From contig JACDOX010000013.1 in assembly GCA_014549065.1 (NCBI GenBank), positions 1,022,233 to 1,086,232 on the forward strand: DNA of 64,000 bases. The letters are read 5' to 3'. Shown here in pieces: positions 15,221 to 27,895 of the stretch; within the stretch, counting starts at the first letter, position 1; each line of letters begins with the position of its first letter. Source of the DNA: Cardinalis cardinalis (lineage: Eukaryota > Chordata > Aves > Passeriformes > Cardinalidae). The notes below the pieces were generated by a model. It saw only the letters and a list, made by a program, of their open reading frames with translations. It was not told the DNA's origin and ran no database searches. The position numbers and the translations under genes were made by a program.

Positions 15221-16867
15221 GGTATTAGCAAGGATAAGGATATCTTGTCCTATAAGCAATGATAAAACTGAAACCAACACTTTCACCATTCCACCTCCAA
15301 CAAGATGGATGGAAATAGAGATAAAGTAAGCTGCTACTTAATAGGNAAATTTGAGAATTGGAAATAATTAGGTAAAAAATCCCTCCTATTTATCTATTGA
15401 ATCAAGAACTATGTAATTATAAAAAGTTGTAGAGGAACAGAAAAATGGAAGGAATAATTGAGAATTAATATTTATTAAATAAATTTATTTCTTACCCTTC
15501 TACAAATCACTTTCTGCTTTTGTGTCCACCTTCTCTGCTCTCNGTGTTGCTAAAGCTATTGAGTTCAGACATAAGAGAAAGGAGACACAGGCTGAGGAAT
15601 TCAACATCCNTTTATCACTAGTAGAGATCCCCTAGATCCCTCCCATTTTTCATCTGCAATACTCTATATACCCTATTTCAATACTGATTNATTTTACTGT
15701 TCAGCTATAACANAGAACATGTAATTTGAGTCAGTGANCAGGCTGTAAAAAATCTCTACATGGGATGGGTTATATGTAGACTTTATTTTCTGTGGCTGTG
15801 CAGGACACTTAGCTGCAATTCTCTTCCTACCAACGTTTCTCTTTTGCTTACCCTCCATACATTATTTTCAGAGACAGTGTCCATATCTGAAGCCTACAGT
15901 AAAATGACTTAGAATTTTACTGTACAGCAGCCATGGGCACCATGAATCATTTTAACTTGTCTTGCTGCTGTGCAGACTTTTTTTTCTCTATCTGTCACAT
16001 NCCTATCTGTCACATCCCAGAGTGCCTTATATCAGACCTCCCAAATGGTGGACTTTAAAAGTAGATTTAGGAAATTAATATCCATTTTTACCTCTCTTCT
16101 AGCACATACTTTTCTTTACTGTAGTCTAAATCCTAGGACTACTGGACACACCATACACTGAAATTGAGATCTGTAAACAGGAATTGAGATTAAAAATGTT
16201 AACTGGAATTTTCTGTGACTCTTAATGTGTCCTCAGCCAAAAACCAAAATTACCAGGTTTCTAACTGCTCAGTATTTGAAGTATAGTTAGAAAAAAAAAT
16301 AGTTGCTTCCCAGGACTTCTCTTCCATGGGACATTACTCCCCTCCAATCCACAGTAGTTTTTACACAGTGGACACACACTTTTCATACTTTGACATAAAA
16401 TTTGTGTCAAATAAGTTTCTGTGTGTGTCCTCTTAACAGTGAAGCCATGCTGCTGGTACTGTCTTGTTTGTGATAGAGATAGGCTGAGATTTTCTTTAAT
16501 GAAGCAATAAAATCTTAAAATTATTTGCTTGCCCATCCTCTGTCTGGCCAAAATTTACCACCTTGAACAAAACCTTAGCAACAAAACAAGCACACTGTTT
16601 GGATCCATAAGATGATCAAAACCCCTACTGGGAGTATGACAGTTCCTTGTTTTTCTGGTAGTCTTTTATATGATTCCCAGCTCATGCTGGCAAAGAACTT
16701 TCTGGCTGATATACTCCTGTGGTGTTTTGAGCTTCATGTCTAACATCAGGGCCCTTTGTTCTGTACAAATACACAGAAGTCTTCACTTCTCCCGTTTTTC
16801 TTTCATTCTGTTAAGGCTGTTTAGTTTTCATTATGATGACAGACTAATCTTTCTTTTCCTTTACAGT

Positions 16868-17482
16868 TGCTGTGGTTTAACCCCAGCAGGCAACTAAACA
16901 CCACGTAGCTGCTTGCTCACTTCCCCTTCCCCTGCCACCCAGTGATGGAGGAAAATCAGAAAGGAAAGAAAAGAAAAGAAAATACAACTCATGGGTTGAC
17001 ATAAAGTTTAATAAATAAAGCAAATAAAAGATAATAAAATCAACAAGAACAACAACAACAATACTAATACTACTTTTGATAATTGTAATAGAAAGGAGAG
17101 GGTGAGAGGGAGATAAAACCCAAGACAAGNGATGCACAATGCAGTTGCTCACCACTTGCTGAATGATGCTGTCTCTGAGCCACAAATGGCTCTCCCCTGC
17201 AGGTAAATCTCCCAAGTTTATATACTAGGCATGATGTTTTGTGGTGTGCAATATTCTTTTGGCCATTTCATGTCAGCTTTCCTGACCATCCTCCCTCCCA
17301 GATTTTTGTGCAGCTCCTCACTGGCAGAGCATGAGACACGGAAAAGTCCCTGACTTAGAGTAGCTNCTACTGAGCAACAACTAAAACATCTGTGTACTAT
17401 CAACATTATCCTCAGACTTAATCCAAAACACAGCTCTGTACCAGCTACTGAGAAGATATTTGTCTCAGCTGTAGCCAGGACA
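16868..17482 (-). mobile_element. Solo LTR of an avian endogenous retrovirus
   Basis: Read on the minus strand, this 615-bp block starts TGTCCTGG and ends CCACAGCA, so it has retroviral TG...CA ends. A TATA box (TATATAAA, 17217-17224 in window coordinates) is followed by an ATTAAA polyadenylation-type signal (17007-17012). It resembles an LTR I remember as abundant in songbirds and other Neoaves, ending in a GGGGTTAAACCA motif. No gag, pol or env sequence and no primer-binding site adjoin it, so it is a solo LTR left by LTR-LTR recombination. A clear target-site duplication was not found. Many differences from the remembered consensus and a purine-rich insertion near 16955-16982 suggest it is not recent. 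Family name not assigned. Confidence 0.85.
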
Positions 17483-20400
17483 TTAGTTTTATTCCGCTTA
17501 TTTCTTTCCTGGCTTTATTTTTGCTTTATTNATTTGCTTTATTTTTTTTTCTCCTTACATTATCAGCTTAATCTAGATGGTATAAATTTTCCATTTTTAA
17601 TTGATCATAGTGTTTTCCCATTTCATAATTGTATTAAATCCAGTTCTTGTTTTGTGGTACTCATCCTGAGTCAGCATATCCTCCTCTTTCAGCTACTCTG
17701 AATATTGCCTCAAAGCTTTCCAGTAAATAGGAGGATAGTGCCATTTGCAAATCTCAGGTGACTTGAGTATTCTTTGTTGATACTACTATGCTTAATTCTT
17801 TATTTAAGGTTTACAGTGATCTTACAGGGGAAAAGGGGTTTGCTGACATAACTGAAAAGGACCTTTTCATTTACCTTGTAAAATGTAGGTTTCCACTGAA
17901 CTGCACTANAAATGCTTTTGAAAAGAGAAAATAAACAGTAATTTAAATAATATATTGGAAGTGAAAATGAAACTTTAGTAGTCTACATGAAAATAATTGA
18001 AAATGTAGGTTAAATTAGCTGGNCTGGAGACTCATGGATAATTGTGACAAGCTAAATTCTTCTGTTGGAAATTCAGCAGTGAGGAAGGACAGCAGCAATT
18101 TTACACTTCAAGTAGTGGGATTTTGTAATCTTTGGAGAAGGATACTCCTGCCTAACAAAGAGATCATCCTGACTAATTGTGGGCTGTGCACTCATGCATG
18201 TGTGGTCAGAGAACCAATAAAAAGGATAGAAAATCTCAGACATAGCACCGCTATAGTCTGAAGCCATGTCTACCTATGCTGTACTTTGTGTTAGTTTTCT
18301 GTAAGAAAGCCTTCCTCACTCTGACAAGCACTTATCTATCTGCTAATCCAGTAGGATGGTCCTGAGGGCCGCTAATGTGAGGATAAAATCTGGACTTGAG
18401 TTAGAAAAATAAAAGTATTATCAAAATTTAACTGTCTTAGGTATGTGCTCTGCATCCAGTTAACGAAAATGTGATGAGCCTGAGTAAATCTCTGTGAATT
18501 CTGTTGTTAAACTGATAGTGCTAAAAAACCTGTGATTGTAAACTGGGTTGAGAATAACTCTAGTGTTTGGAGTGTTTGATATTGAAGATAATTATCTCAT
18601 TCCAGATTACTATAATAACAAATGACTACGATAGGAAGAGCTCTGGGTCACAAAGCATTTAGGACTTGTGGGCTTTTGAATGGCAACAGTGATGACAGAA
18701 TGACAAAAAAGATTGAAGGAAACTGCTAACACAACCATACTGNTATGCTATTGATTTCTTCTAGCACATGTTCTTCAGCTAATAATGCATTTAAGACACA
18801 GATAGGAAGTTTCTTTCCTTTAAAGTTCTGTATCGTTCCTTCCTCTTTAACTGAAATTCCAGCCAGAGTTAAGGAAATGCCCTTATGAACCATTTCTCCT
18901 TTCTTCCCCTCAAACTGACTGGATATACATAGACATCCATTATTCATGGACAGATTTGTACTAGTCTTTTCTTGTTTGCTGCTCTGTGTTTGGGTACCNA
19001 GGCTCTGGGGCAATGCTGTTGTGTAGAGGTGACAAAACTGATTGAAGTCCAGGCACTCAGGTAGGTCATGATGCTGGCCAATCAATATTTCTGTACTTTT
19101 AGCTTCNTGATAAAAATCAGGCTAATTGAGTCATACTTTATTTTGTGCATGTGATGGAATCACAGTTTTATCTGCCAGCTTCTTAAGCCAGACCACAGAG
19201 ACTAACACTTGCCTTCTCTCTGTAACATGGCCTACTGATTATGCTGCAAAATGCTAATTAACTCACTTGATAATTAAATAAATTTGTTAATATTAATAAA
19301 CTCAGTTACTAAATCTTAGCATTAACATTCACAGCACAACATTTTGGTGCTGTGCAAACACTGTGACGTTTTCCTGCTGAAGGTTCTGTGGCAAAATGCT
19401 AAGGACTCTTTATAATAGCTATTGTTATTAAGTATTCTTTCTTTCAACTAAAAATATTTCACACAGGNACATAGATATCACAATAATTTTTCTAGGCAAG
19501 TCTAACAACTTTTTAAGTTGTACATTCCTTTCCACATTAGGATCGTTTAATTTGAAAGACTTGTTCTGTACAATACAGCTTATAAATAATGCTCTTAGTA
19601 ATGGCTTACCAGTAGTAAGCTTTAATTCCATATTCACACAGAACTCTCATTTAAACTAAGTGGGAGTTTCTCTTAATTAATCCCAGTAAAATCAATCATC
19701 TTTTGTTAATTAATGTTTTTATTTAGTGGTTATTAGTTGGAAACTGTTAAGNAGTTTGAGCTTAGCCTAATAATTTTCCTCCAACTCCTATTCTACAGTG
19801 TCGACTGAGTGCAAAAAGGTTTGTTGTACCTAAATTGAGATGGAAATACTGTGGAGTATCACTCTGACACTGAAGCACATGTGATTTTTTCTGCTAGGCT
19901 GACTTTTGATTCTATTTATGGTGTTTTTACAGCAGTTCTGATTCTAAGTTTTTTTTAAAGGCTGATTTCAGAATGTAAAGGCTGAATTTTGATCTGTCGC
20001 ATATTAGAAATGGCATTAAAATTTTTTCTTTTTTTTTTTTTACTAATTGAGTTACAGCTCAATGGAACATACTGTGAACTAAGATTAGTTTAAATACACA
20101 TCAAAAGGCAAGACTGCTTTCTCAGTTCAGTACTGAAAGTACCAATTATGCTATTTTTGTGGGCTTTCCTCTCAACTGCAGAGTACAGTAAAACTTANGT
20201 GTTTGGAGCTTTGCATGCTGTAAGTGCCCCCCAAATAAATTTTTTGCTTGCCTTGTCTTCAGCAGATGCTCATCAGTGTTAGTCTGAAATGCATGCCTTC
20301 TGACCCAAACATAAAAAAATCATAGTTCAGCAAATAGTCCTCAAAATCAATGACAAATTTTTAAGTGAACATTTATATTCATGATAACTTCTGGTAATGT

Positions 20401-20888
20401 TAGGTGTTTTTTCATTTACAGCTAGGCTCTTTATTTAACTCTTATTTTTAGGAATAGTGACAAACACAAATTGTTTGAAGTTATTAAAGTATTTCAAAGN
20501 CCACATGCTTAATGCATTGTGAATCCACTGCTACTACTCTCAGTCCATAAGTGGAAGTGTATTGCCAAAAGAGGACCCAGATTTCTGGCTGACACTCAGA
20601 TAAGAAGGAAATTTTTGCTAACCCTGTGAACAGCGTGTCAGCAGCATCCTTGGGGCATGAACACCCTCAGACGCATTGCCACTTACAGCCAGAAAACATA
20701 TTTGGACACAAAATAGGCCAGGTAGATTTTTTAAAAATTCTTTTTCCAGCTGATAAGAATTTTTTTTTTTTTTTTCACTTTTTTGTCATATAGCTATCCT
20801 TGAAGTGCTGTTCCTGTTTTTTACAGAAACATCACCTACTGCTGTCAGCTAACCCAATCTGCTCGCTTTGTATGAAAGCACACTCTGT

Positions 20889-20945
20889 GGCCAGATCCTA
20901 AGCTGGCTTAAAATGATGTTGCTGCCTTGACTTCACAAAAATCGT
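20889..20945. repeat. Possible ancient sauropsid palindromic repeat copy
   Basis: GGCCAGATCCTAAGCTGG followed by GCTGCCTTGACTTCAC resembles a widespread old repeat of birds and reptiles with the core 'CCAGATCCTCAGCTGGTGTAAAT...CATTGACTTCAATGG'. The match is from memory and degenerate. Confidence 0.4.
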
Positions 20946-23900
20946 GTTGTGAAGCTGAACCTAAGATGCCTACTTTGAAAGCTTCCCCCCTTGCCCTCTT
21001 TATCATTCTGAGGCTGAGGAAATAGAAATAGAAGGCACNTTTCTCAGACTGAAGCTAGTTTTGTCTGTACCTTTACAGAAGCTATAACCCTTCACAGGCT
21101 TAAAATATCTTGTCCAACAGATCAGCCTCCCTGATGCGAGTGCCTCAGCAAACCACCTTGTGGCAAGGGCTTTATTTCCTCTGCTCTTGCAGTGCATGGG
21201 CTGGGGGGTGCATATTTCTTTACAGTTTGTTGTCAAAATAAGGGAGGACTGAAACACACAAACAACAGGGTAGTAATAAGCAGTGCTGTCATCTGGTGGT
21301 GAAATTGTTACCACTTTCAACAAACTGACCGTGCTTTTCAACCAATAGCTTCTTTTCTTATTTTGAGGGTGTTGATGTAGTCCCCTTGGCATACCTTCAT
21401 GAATCTCCCATGTTAGAACAAGGCAAACCCAGCAATTTTATCCAAAATGACTAAACTTTTTAAACTTTATTTTGTGGAAGAATAGCACACCAGAGGTAAG
21501 TTTACTTGTTCAGGCTTTGAAATTTTCTTCAGCTCGCACTGCCAAACCAATGTAGCCCAAAGGAATGAGGAAGTAAGGACAAAAAACCACTCCTCCTTCA
21601 GACACATACTCAAATGTGAAAGTACTGTTTTCTGCTCTTAAGAGTTTTACCACCAGTACCTTTCCACCACATTCTAGTTCATGTCCATATCTTTACGTAC
21701 CAGGAAAATACATCTTTGAGACTTAGCTTCAAGGACTGTTTTGCTGGATGTAACTGAACAAGACAGATATTACTGCCATCACTTAATCTCAAAAGATACA
21801 GTCTGCTCAGCTAGGGAGCCAGAAAAAGTGTACAGCAAAGAATGACAAGATTGTTACTTCATGACCTCTCCTTGTACATTTTAAGGCTGACTCCTTTCTG
21901 AGTTCTCTTAACCTTTAAAGTGAGACAAAATTGAAAAAANATAAAGCTGCCACATAAAAAAAATTAGAAATCAAAGAACAAATCAAAATATTTTGAAATT
22001 ATTGTTACACATAAATGTAGTACACATACCAACTGCATTTCTCCAATGTCAGACCCATATTACAAACTTTACAGATGGATAACAAAATAAACTTTATGTG
22101 TGTTCATAATACAATCATCTTTTTTCTTCCCCGAGTGCTTTAATTGGAAGCTAAATGGTTAAAAATGCTGAAATTAAAATATTAGCTTTTGCGNCTGCAA
22201 GAATTTTCCTTATTGTCTATTAGCCTGTGTTATACAAGTCCTATATTTTGGAGTAGATTTTTTTAGATGTAGGACATTTACCAGAAAATCTTGAACTGTT
22301 GAATAAAACACATCATTCTGGTTACAGATTTTCCATGCTGCTATAACTGTAACATAACAGCTATTTCTATGGGTCTGTGCTACCCATTGGAGTTGACAAA
22401 TACAGGACTTTTAATGTTGCTATTTTATTTCTCCTGCTAGGAATGAACAATCCACACTGATGGAAATTCACTGACACTAACATTTTTAATTCAAAAGGAG
22501 ATGATTGTGNTTTCTATACTCAAAACTGATTTTTCTTGAATCTGGTTGTGGTATGCTCTTCTCCATTGAATAGCAGCTTAGTAACTGACCTAATTTGAAT
22601 AACTTCTGGAGGCAGAGACAAGCAGTTAAAAAAAGGTATCTGGACCTAGCTCTTTAAATGTAGCTGCCATACAAAAAGTTTCTTCACATTCTTGAAATGC
22701 TATAGTCATATTCAGTGTCCTGTAATAACACCAACAATAAAGAGGAACTGGAACAGTAAAGATTTATTATATTCACAGATTTCATGAATCAGTGAGAGCA
22801 TGGACAGGGTCACGGTGCAGAGTCAAAGCAGGGATATTAGCTGGGGTTTCTTAATTTGATTGTGAGCCATTGTTATATTTGTGTGGCCTATTACCTGTAG
22901 TGGTTGGTTTCATTCACAGTTTAGATTTTCAGCTTAAAGTCCAAGTTAAATCAAAGGGATGGTTTTGTAAAAATACTTCCTGTAGTTTGCTTTGCTTAAC
23001 TTTATAAAATGTTTTTATAGTGCAATGTTAAAAACTTGATTCTTTTCTACCAGTGAAGACCACAAAGTCATGGAGACTCATTGTTATTTTAAAACATGAC
23101 AAGCTGGCCTTAAGACCTTAGGGATCCTTTCTTCAGAAGTCAAGCTGGTGATGGATAAGGAGCCATCAGAGCTGTGTGTATCTTAACTGCAGGAGTTCAA
23201 TTAAGAAGCCAAGAGTGTCTCAGGTACACGGGTGCAAATGGAAGTGCTCTCTTTGATGATGTCTCTGTAGTTGCTCAGTGCAGGTAGTTGGCTTCCCCCA
23301 ACTCATTTCTGATTGCACAAGGAGGTTAGCAGAGGAATACCTGAAAGGACTGAGCTCCATCAATGTTCAGTGAGTGCTAGAGAANGCCACAATGGGGAAA
23401 TGTTATCAAAATCCCAGTGCCTGCATGGGGATTTGTCAGGAAATGGTTAGCTGTAAGATCTAGTTTCTATTAGCCACAGCNCTGGGAGCTCTGCTGCCTT
23501 TCTCCTCCTGAGAGAAACACTGTTCTGCTGCCTATGCTGTGCAAAGAAAGTTTTCTTACCCAGCACTGATTTATGAAACCTCTGTTTTGCAGTTGTTTTG
23601 CTCCCACATTCCTCTTGTTTTTCGTAATACTCGGAAGTGTGATGGAGAATTTCCAATTCCTCCCACCCTACCCCACCTTTATCAGCTAATTTTAGACACT
23701 GAGATGCTAAAAGACACAAGAAGTAGTCATTGTTGAAGAGATGGTCTTTGTCAATGAACTTTTAAATGTTTCTTCTTCAGTTCCTTCACCCTTGAAAAAA
23801 TATTTTCAAGTTCCTGATGAGTATGATGTCAAAGGCCAAATAAATGAAAAATAGTGCATTGGAGTCACATGAAAATTTTTTCTTAACTTGAAAGCTACTG

Positions 23901-25554
23901 TAAGGCATCAACAAAACATAGCTGTGAGTTGCCAGACTACATGTCTTTTGTATTCTTTCTTCATGCATATTAATGGGAAGGTCTCATCTAGTCAGATCAA
24001 AGTTCCTATAGGAAAAATATTCACATTTAAAAATTAATTACTGTGTTTAGCTTAAGTAATTAATTGGCATAATCACACATGCTTTTATAAGCTAAACATT
24101 AAAGTGAACNGCTACAGTATTTGGTGATAGACTTTGGGATAGAATAGAAGTGTATAATTCCTAAATTAAATTANATTTTCATTTTTTTATTAAATAATTT
24201 TACTAATATTTTTTCCTCAAAAAGTTTAATAAAGAGAGCAGGAGAAACAAACAACTGATATTCATTTGTAATAGATGTTAAAAAGGATTATTTCATAACT
24301 AAAAATGCTTTTTTTTCCTAACCTTTAAAATACATTTGTAAGTCCTAAGATATGGAGCAAAAATAGTCTGTGTTGTGACTGTGTTTCTTATCTTAAAATG
24401 GAATTAAAATTTCTGGGTACTTACAGAACATTTTAATAATTAAAAGTGGATAATTAAATGCTTATTTTCTAGTNCAGTGGCTGAAAAGAACATGAAGTCC
24501 CATCACTCATTTGCAGAGAGGTGCTGTGTTCAGGATTGATGATGAATGATGCAATCCTACCAGGGTGAAAAATTTTTCTTCAAAAGCTATTAAAAATACT
24601 GAAACAAATTAATATCCAGTATAAATGGCAAACTTCAGTGAAGTCTGCTGAGTTCTGTCCAGTATACTATACTCATCTTGAGCATATTATTTTGTAACAG
24701 ATGTTTAAGCATTTTTTAAATTCAGAGTTAATTTGTATCAAAATTTGCCATTANAATAGCCAGCTCTCAGGTCCAAAACTCCATAAAATCTAAACACAGC
24801 AAGAGTTATTAGACTCCTCATTCTAATTCCTCTAAAATCATGGACTTTTACGTTGCATTCAGTTATTACCTTGGTACTCAGCTTTGAGTTCAAGAATATG
24901 TTTATAAAAGTATACCCCNGATCTGGATATTCTATCTCTCGCAGAAAGTCATCGATGGTTTGTTTGAAGAAAACAGTAGTTAGAGCACTTCCTTTTGAGT
25001 ACTTCAGTGTTTATGCACACAATTTCTGCTGTGTCTCACTTCAACTTGTGGCTAGTGACCCTTAACATGCTTTTTGTGTTAGCTTTCACATTCAGAATGT
25101 CCCATGAATTTCACAATTTTTTTTCACAAACTGACAACAAGAACATAACAGAGCTTCTTTAAGCTTTCCTTGAAATACCCTTTTCTCAGTCTTCAATTAC
25201 TTTCATAGTTCTTTTCTACATACTTTGTACTTTTCAACAGCGTTTCAAAAATATTTAGGGTAGAAATATTTTTAGGCTTCCATTATTTATCTCTCCTGAG
25301 CCATAAAAAAAAAAAAGCAGGGTAAGGCCAGGCTCCTATGCACTACCTTCTTTATGCCATTTTTCCTTTCCTCCTATAGCATCAGTGGGACACTCCNGCT
25401 GAGTTGCTGGCTTGTTATGACCCCAAGTTCTTTACAGACTCATTGCTTGAGGTGTTTACTTCATTGTTGCATCCTGTATTTCTTCCTCCAGCATATGCAG
25501 ATTTGTATTACTTCGACTGGGAACACTAGTCTAAAAATATTTATGCTTTTTAGT

Positions 25555-26000
25555 TTNCTTTATTTTTCATTAGTCCCAAATCACTGATGGTAAAATTGAG
25601 TAATACAAGACGGAGCAGCCCCTCTTTCTGATGCCAAGCCTTTGCTGATCACTCTCTTCTGTGTGCTTGTCAGCCAACNCTTAATCCAGTTAAAACACGC
25701 TTTATTGATACTGTGCAGTCCTATATTTTTAATTAGAATATTGAGTGATACTAAGTCAAAAGGCACACAAAAGTTGAAGTGTATTATACCTACATCGTTA
25801 CCTTTGGCAACCTAACTTAAAATCTCATCAAAGAGCAGAAGTAGATTTGTTTGACAAGGCTTATTTTGCACAGAACTATGTTGACTAGCATTAATTATAT
25901 TCCTATACTTTAATAATTTATTAATTGAATCTCTTTTCAGTTTTCCTATTATTTCTCTTGGGAATGATGTTGGGCTAAGCAGCCTGGGAATACAGATGTC
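25555..26000 (-). mobile_element. CR1-type LINE fragment, reverse-transcriptase region
   Basis: Minus-strand translation contains a degenerate reverse-transcriptase block: FDLVSLNILIKN, then WIK-WLTSTQKRVISKG, matching the family pattern FDxVxHxILxxKL ... WIxxWLxxRxQRV. The sequence above it (25790-26000) matches, in antisense, the preceding RT segment of the same CR1-clade elements (compare 'AATCTCATCAAAGA' and 'GCATTAATTATATT'). It has ambiguous bases and broken frames, and is an old 5'-truncated copy. Confidence 0.8.
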
Positions 26001-26726
26001 ATCTGCTTGCTCTTAGTGGAACACCAAGAGGTAGCACTGCTGCTTAATGGAATCAGTGGCATTGTTCATTCCTTCTTTAGGTCCCCTAAATAGGTGTTTT
26101 TTCTTAGTTTTGACATGCTATATGTTCTTTTACTAGCAGAAGAAAAATTCCATCAGCAAATTGTGAAGTAAAACCATCTATGTAAATNAACTACTGAAAG
26201 TTTAGCTATGCCATTGTGCAATGTATTAGAAATGAAAGCAAACTTAGTGTGAATATGGGAAAAGATGTTACACAACTGTACTGCAGTGTTACAACATGAT
26301 GATGTGNGCTCAAATTAGAAAGAGCAATTGAAGAAGTCTGAATATGCATCTGTAATTCTGAAAGGCTGTTATGTTCTTGTTCCCAGAACTGGCTTGTCAG
26401 TGAGATATAAAATAGAAATAGGTACAGTCAGTTTCCTGTGCACTGGGATCTTTTTCTGGATTACAAAATCCATCTCAAAGTTTTCATTTCTGTTTTGGCT
26501 TTGTGAAACTGGTGNAGTTATAATATTTGCATTTGTGTTGGATGCTTTTCATGCCCTTCATGCTTGAAGTTTCTGGTTCTGAGTAGACTTTAAANTCACC
26601 GTGTTTAGGAAAGCCAGATATTAAACAAAAGTAGCGCCTAGAAGGGAGTGGATAATATATTAACTGCNAGATTTTATGCTGTCCTTCATACCTCAAATAA
26701 TCTTAGATAATTAGCATTTAAAGTAC

Positions 26727-26846
26727 ATGGCTACGACTGCTGCAAGGCAATGTCTGAGAGGAGAACCAGCACTTCATCTGCACAAATTCATCACCTTGTT
26801 ACACTTTGCAGATGTGGTATCAGGAGCACTTGGCAGGAAGGGCCAG
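26727..26846 (+). other. Candidate alternative TFEC first exon (speculative)
   Basis: An open 40-codon frame starts ATG GCT ACG (MATTAARQ) and ends GRKGQ at a consensus donor, CAG|GTAAGC. It is phase 0, so it would splice in frame to VQTHLEN of exon 2, about 4 kb downstream. The MiT/TFE genes commonly use several alternative first exons joined to this same exon. I recognise no homology in the 40 residues, and a phase-compatible frame before a good donor can arise by chance in a region this large. Confidence 0.18.
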
Positions 26847-27777
26847 GTAAGCCGCTATACCATGGGCTAGAGCAGATGTACCAGNAGAACAACATTAAGT
26901 CCTGGGCTGTGTCTGAGGTTTGTCTGAGTCAGGGTCTGGATCATTAGGTGGTCACTGAGTGCCCNTTTTTTGCTAGATATTAATAGAAATCAGGTATACC
27001 AACAAGCAAGGCCATCTCACAGAACAATAGGATGGCAGAAAGGCATTTAATAGAAAATGGTCTGCTGAGAGCTCAAAGATCTGCTCTACCAAGTCACACT
27101 GCATAATTTATGTCAGAGATATGAATCCAGATTCCACAGATGTGCCAGATTATTGGATGCACTATCCTGAAAGCATTTCAGGGTCTTCCTTCATGCTTTA
27201 CTGCTTTAAACAAAGGACCCACAANGACCCACATCATTGACCCACAGAGACAAAAAAAAAGAAGTTAACCCTATATTCAAACTGTTGTGGCAGTAAAAAG
27301 TGCATCAGCATCAACATTTGAATCTTAAAATTCCACATAAACTCTGGTAAAATATTGTCACAGATTATGGGAATTCCTCAAAAGATTCTAAATTGAAAAA
27401 CTGGTCTCCTGGCACTGTTGGAGGATATCATATTGGGATTATTGGGAAAAAAAAAATTCTTCTACTCTGGAAAATACTTTTTTTCTTTTCTTTTCTTTCA
27501 TTTTTTTTAAAGAAGGATTGNGTTTTGTGGATCTAAAACATGCCCATGATTAATGCCTCTAAGCAGCTAAGTCTATGTTGATCTTGGTTATTTTACTCGT
27601 GAGGTTACTTTGTGTGGAACTGATCTTTTAGTCTTTTGCTTTTTTGCATTTATTTCACTGAACTTCTAACCTGACACCATTCTTTTTTCACCAGACTTGC
27701 TAATGGTAATTCATAGTTTCTATATGTAGAGTATCAATTCAAATTTCCCTGTCTGTTTTTAGATTTCTTTTGCTTCT

Positions 27778-27895
27778 TCAGGTTCTCAGGGCCTTGTCCA
27801 GAAAAGTGTTGAAAATCTCCAAGGATGGAGATTCTACAGCCTCTCAGGGCAACTGGNTGTGCCAGTGCCTAAATGCTCCTTGTGCATCTTTAAAA
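27778..27895 (-). mobile_element. CR1 LINE fragment, antisense 3' region
   Basis: The + strand reads CTCAGGGCCTTGTCC, then CTCCAAGGATGGAG and CTCTCAGGGCAACTGG. This is the reverse complement of the classic avian CR1 3' region (first-pass consensus from memory). It is a short truncated piece, with no 3' microsatellite tail visible. Confidence 0.8.

Larger units (their letters stand above)
1..16867. other. Upstream non-coding sequence
   Basis: This is AT-rich sequence with no exon I can recognise. It holds a TA dinucleotide microsatellite (940-965), an AT-rich inverted repeat (5813-5834), a modestly GC-rich patch with an open frame at 4403-4750, a short CA/TG-rich stretch near 12920-12970 and a possible ancient repeat near 15105-15220. 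Other open frames are short and show no domain. It could be intergenic, or an intron of longer TFEC transcripts starting further left. Confidence 0.6.

Noticed and set aside
16877..17406. Minus-strand ORFs of 112 and 62 codons
   Set aside because: Both lie inside the solo LTR and have no coding resemblance; they are chance frames in repeat DNA.
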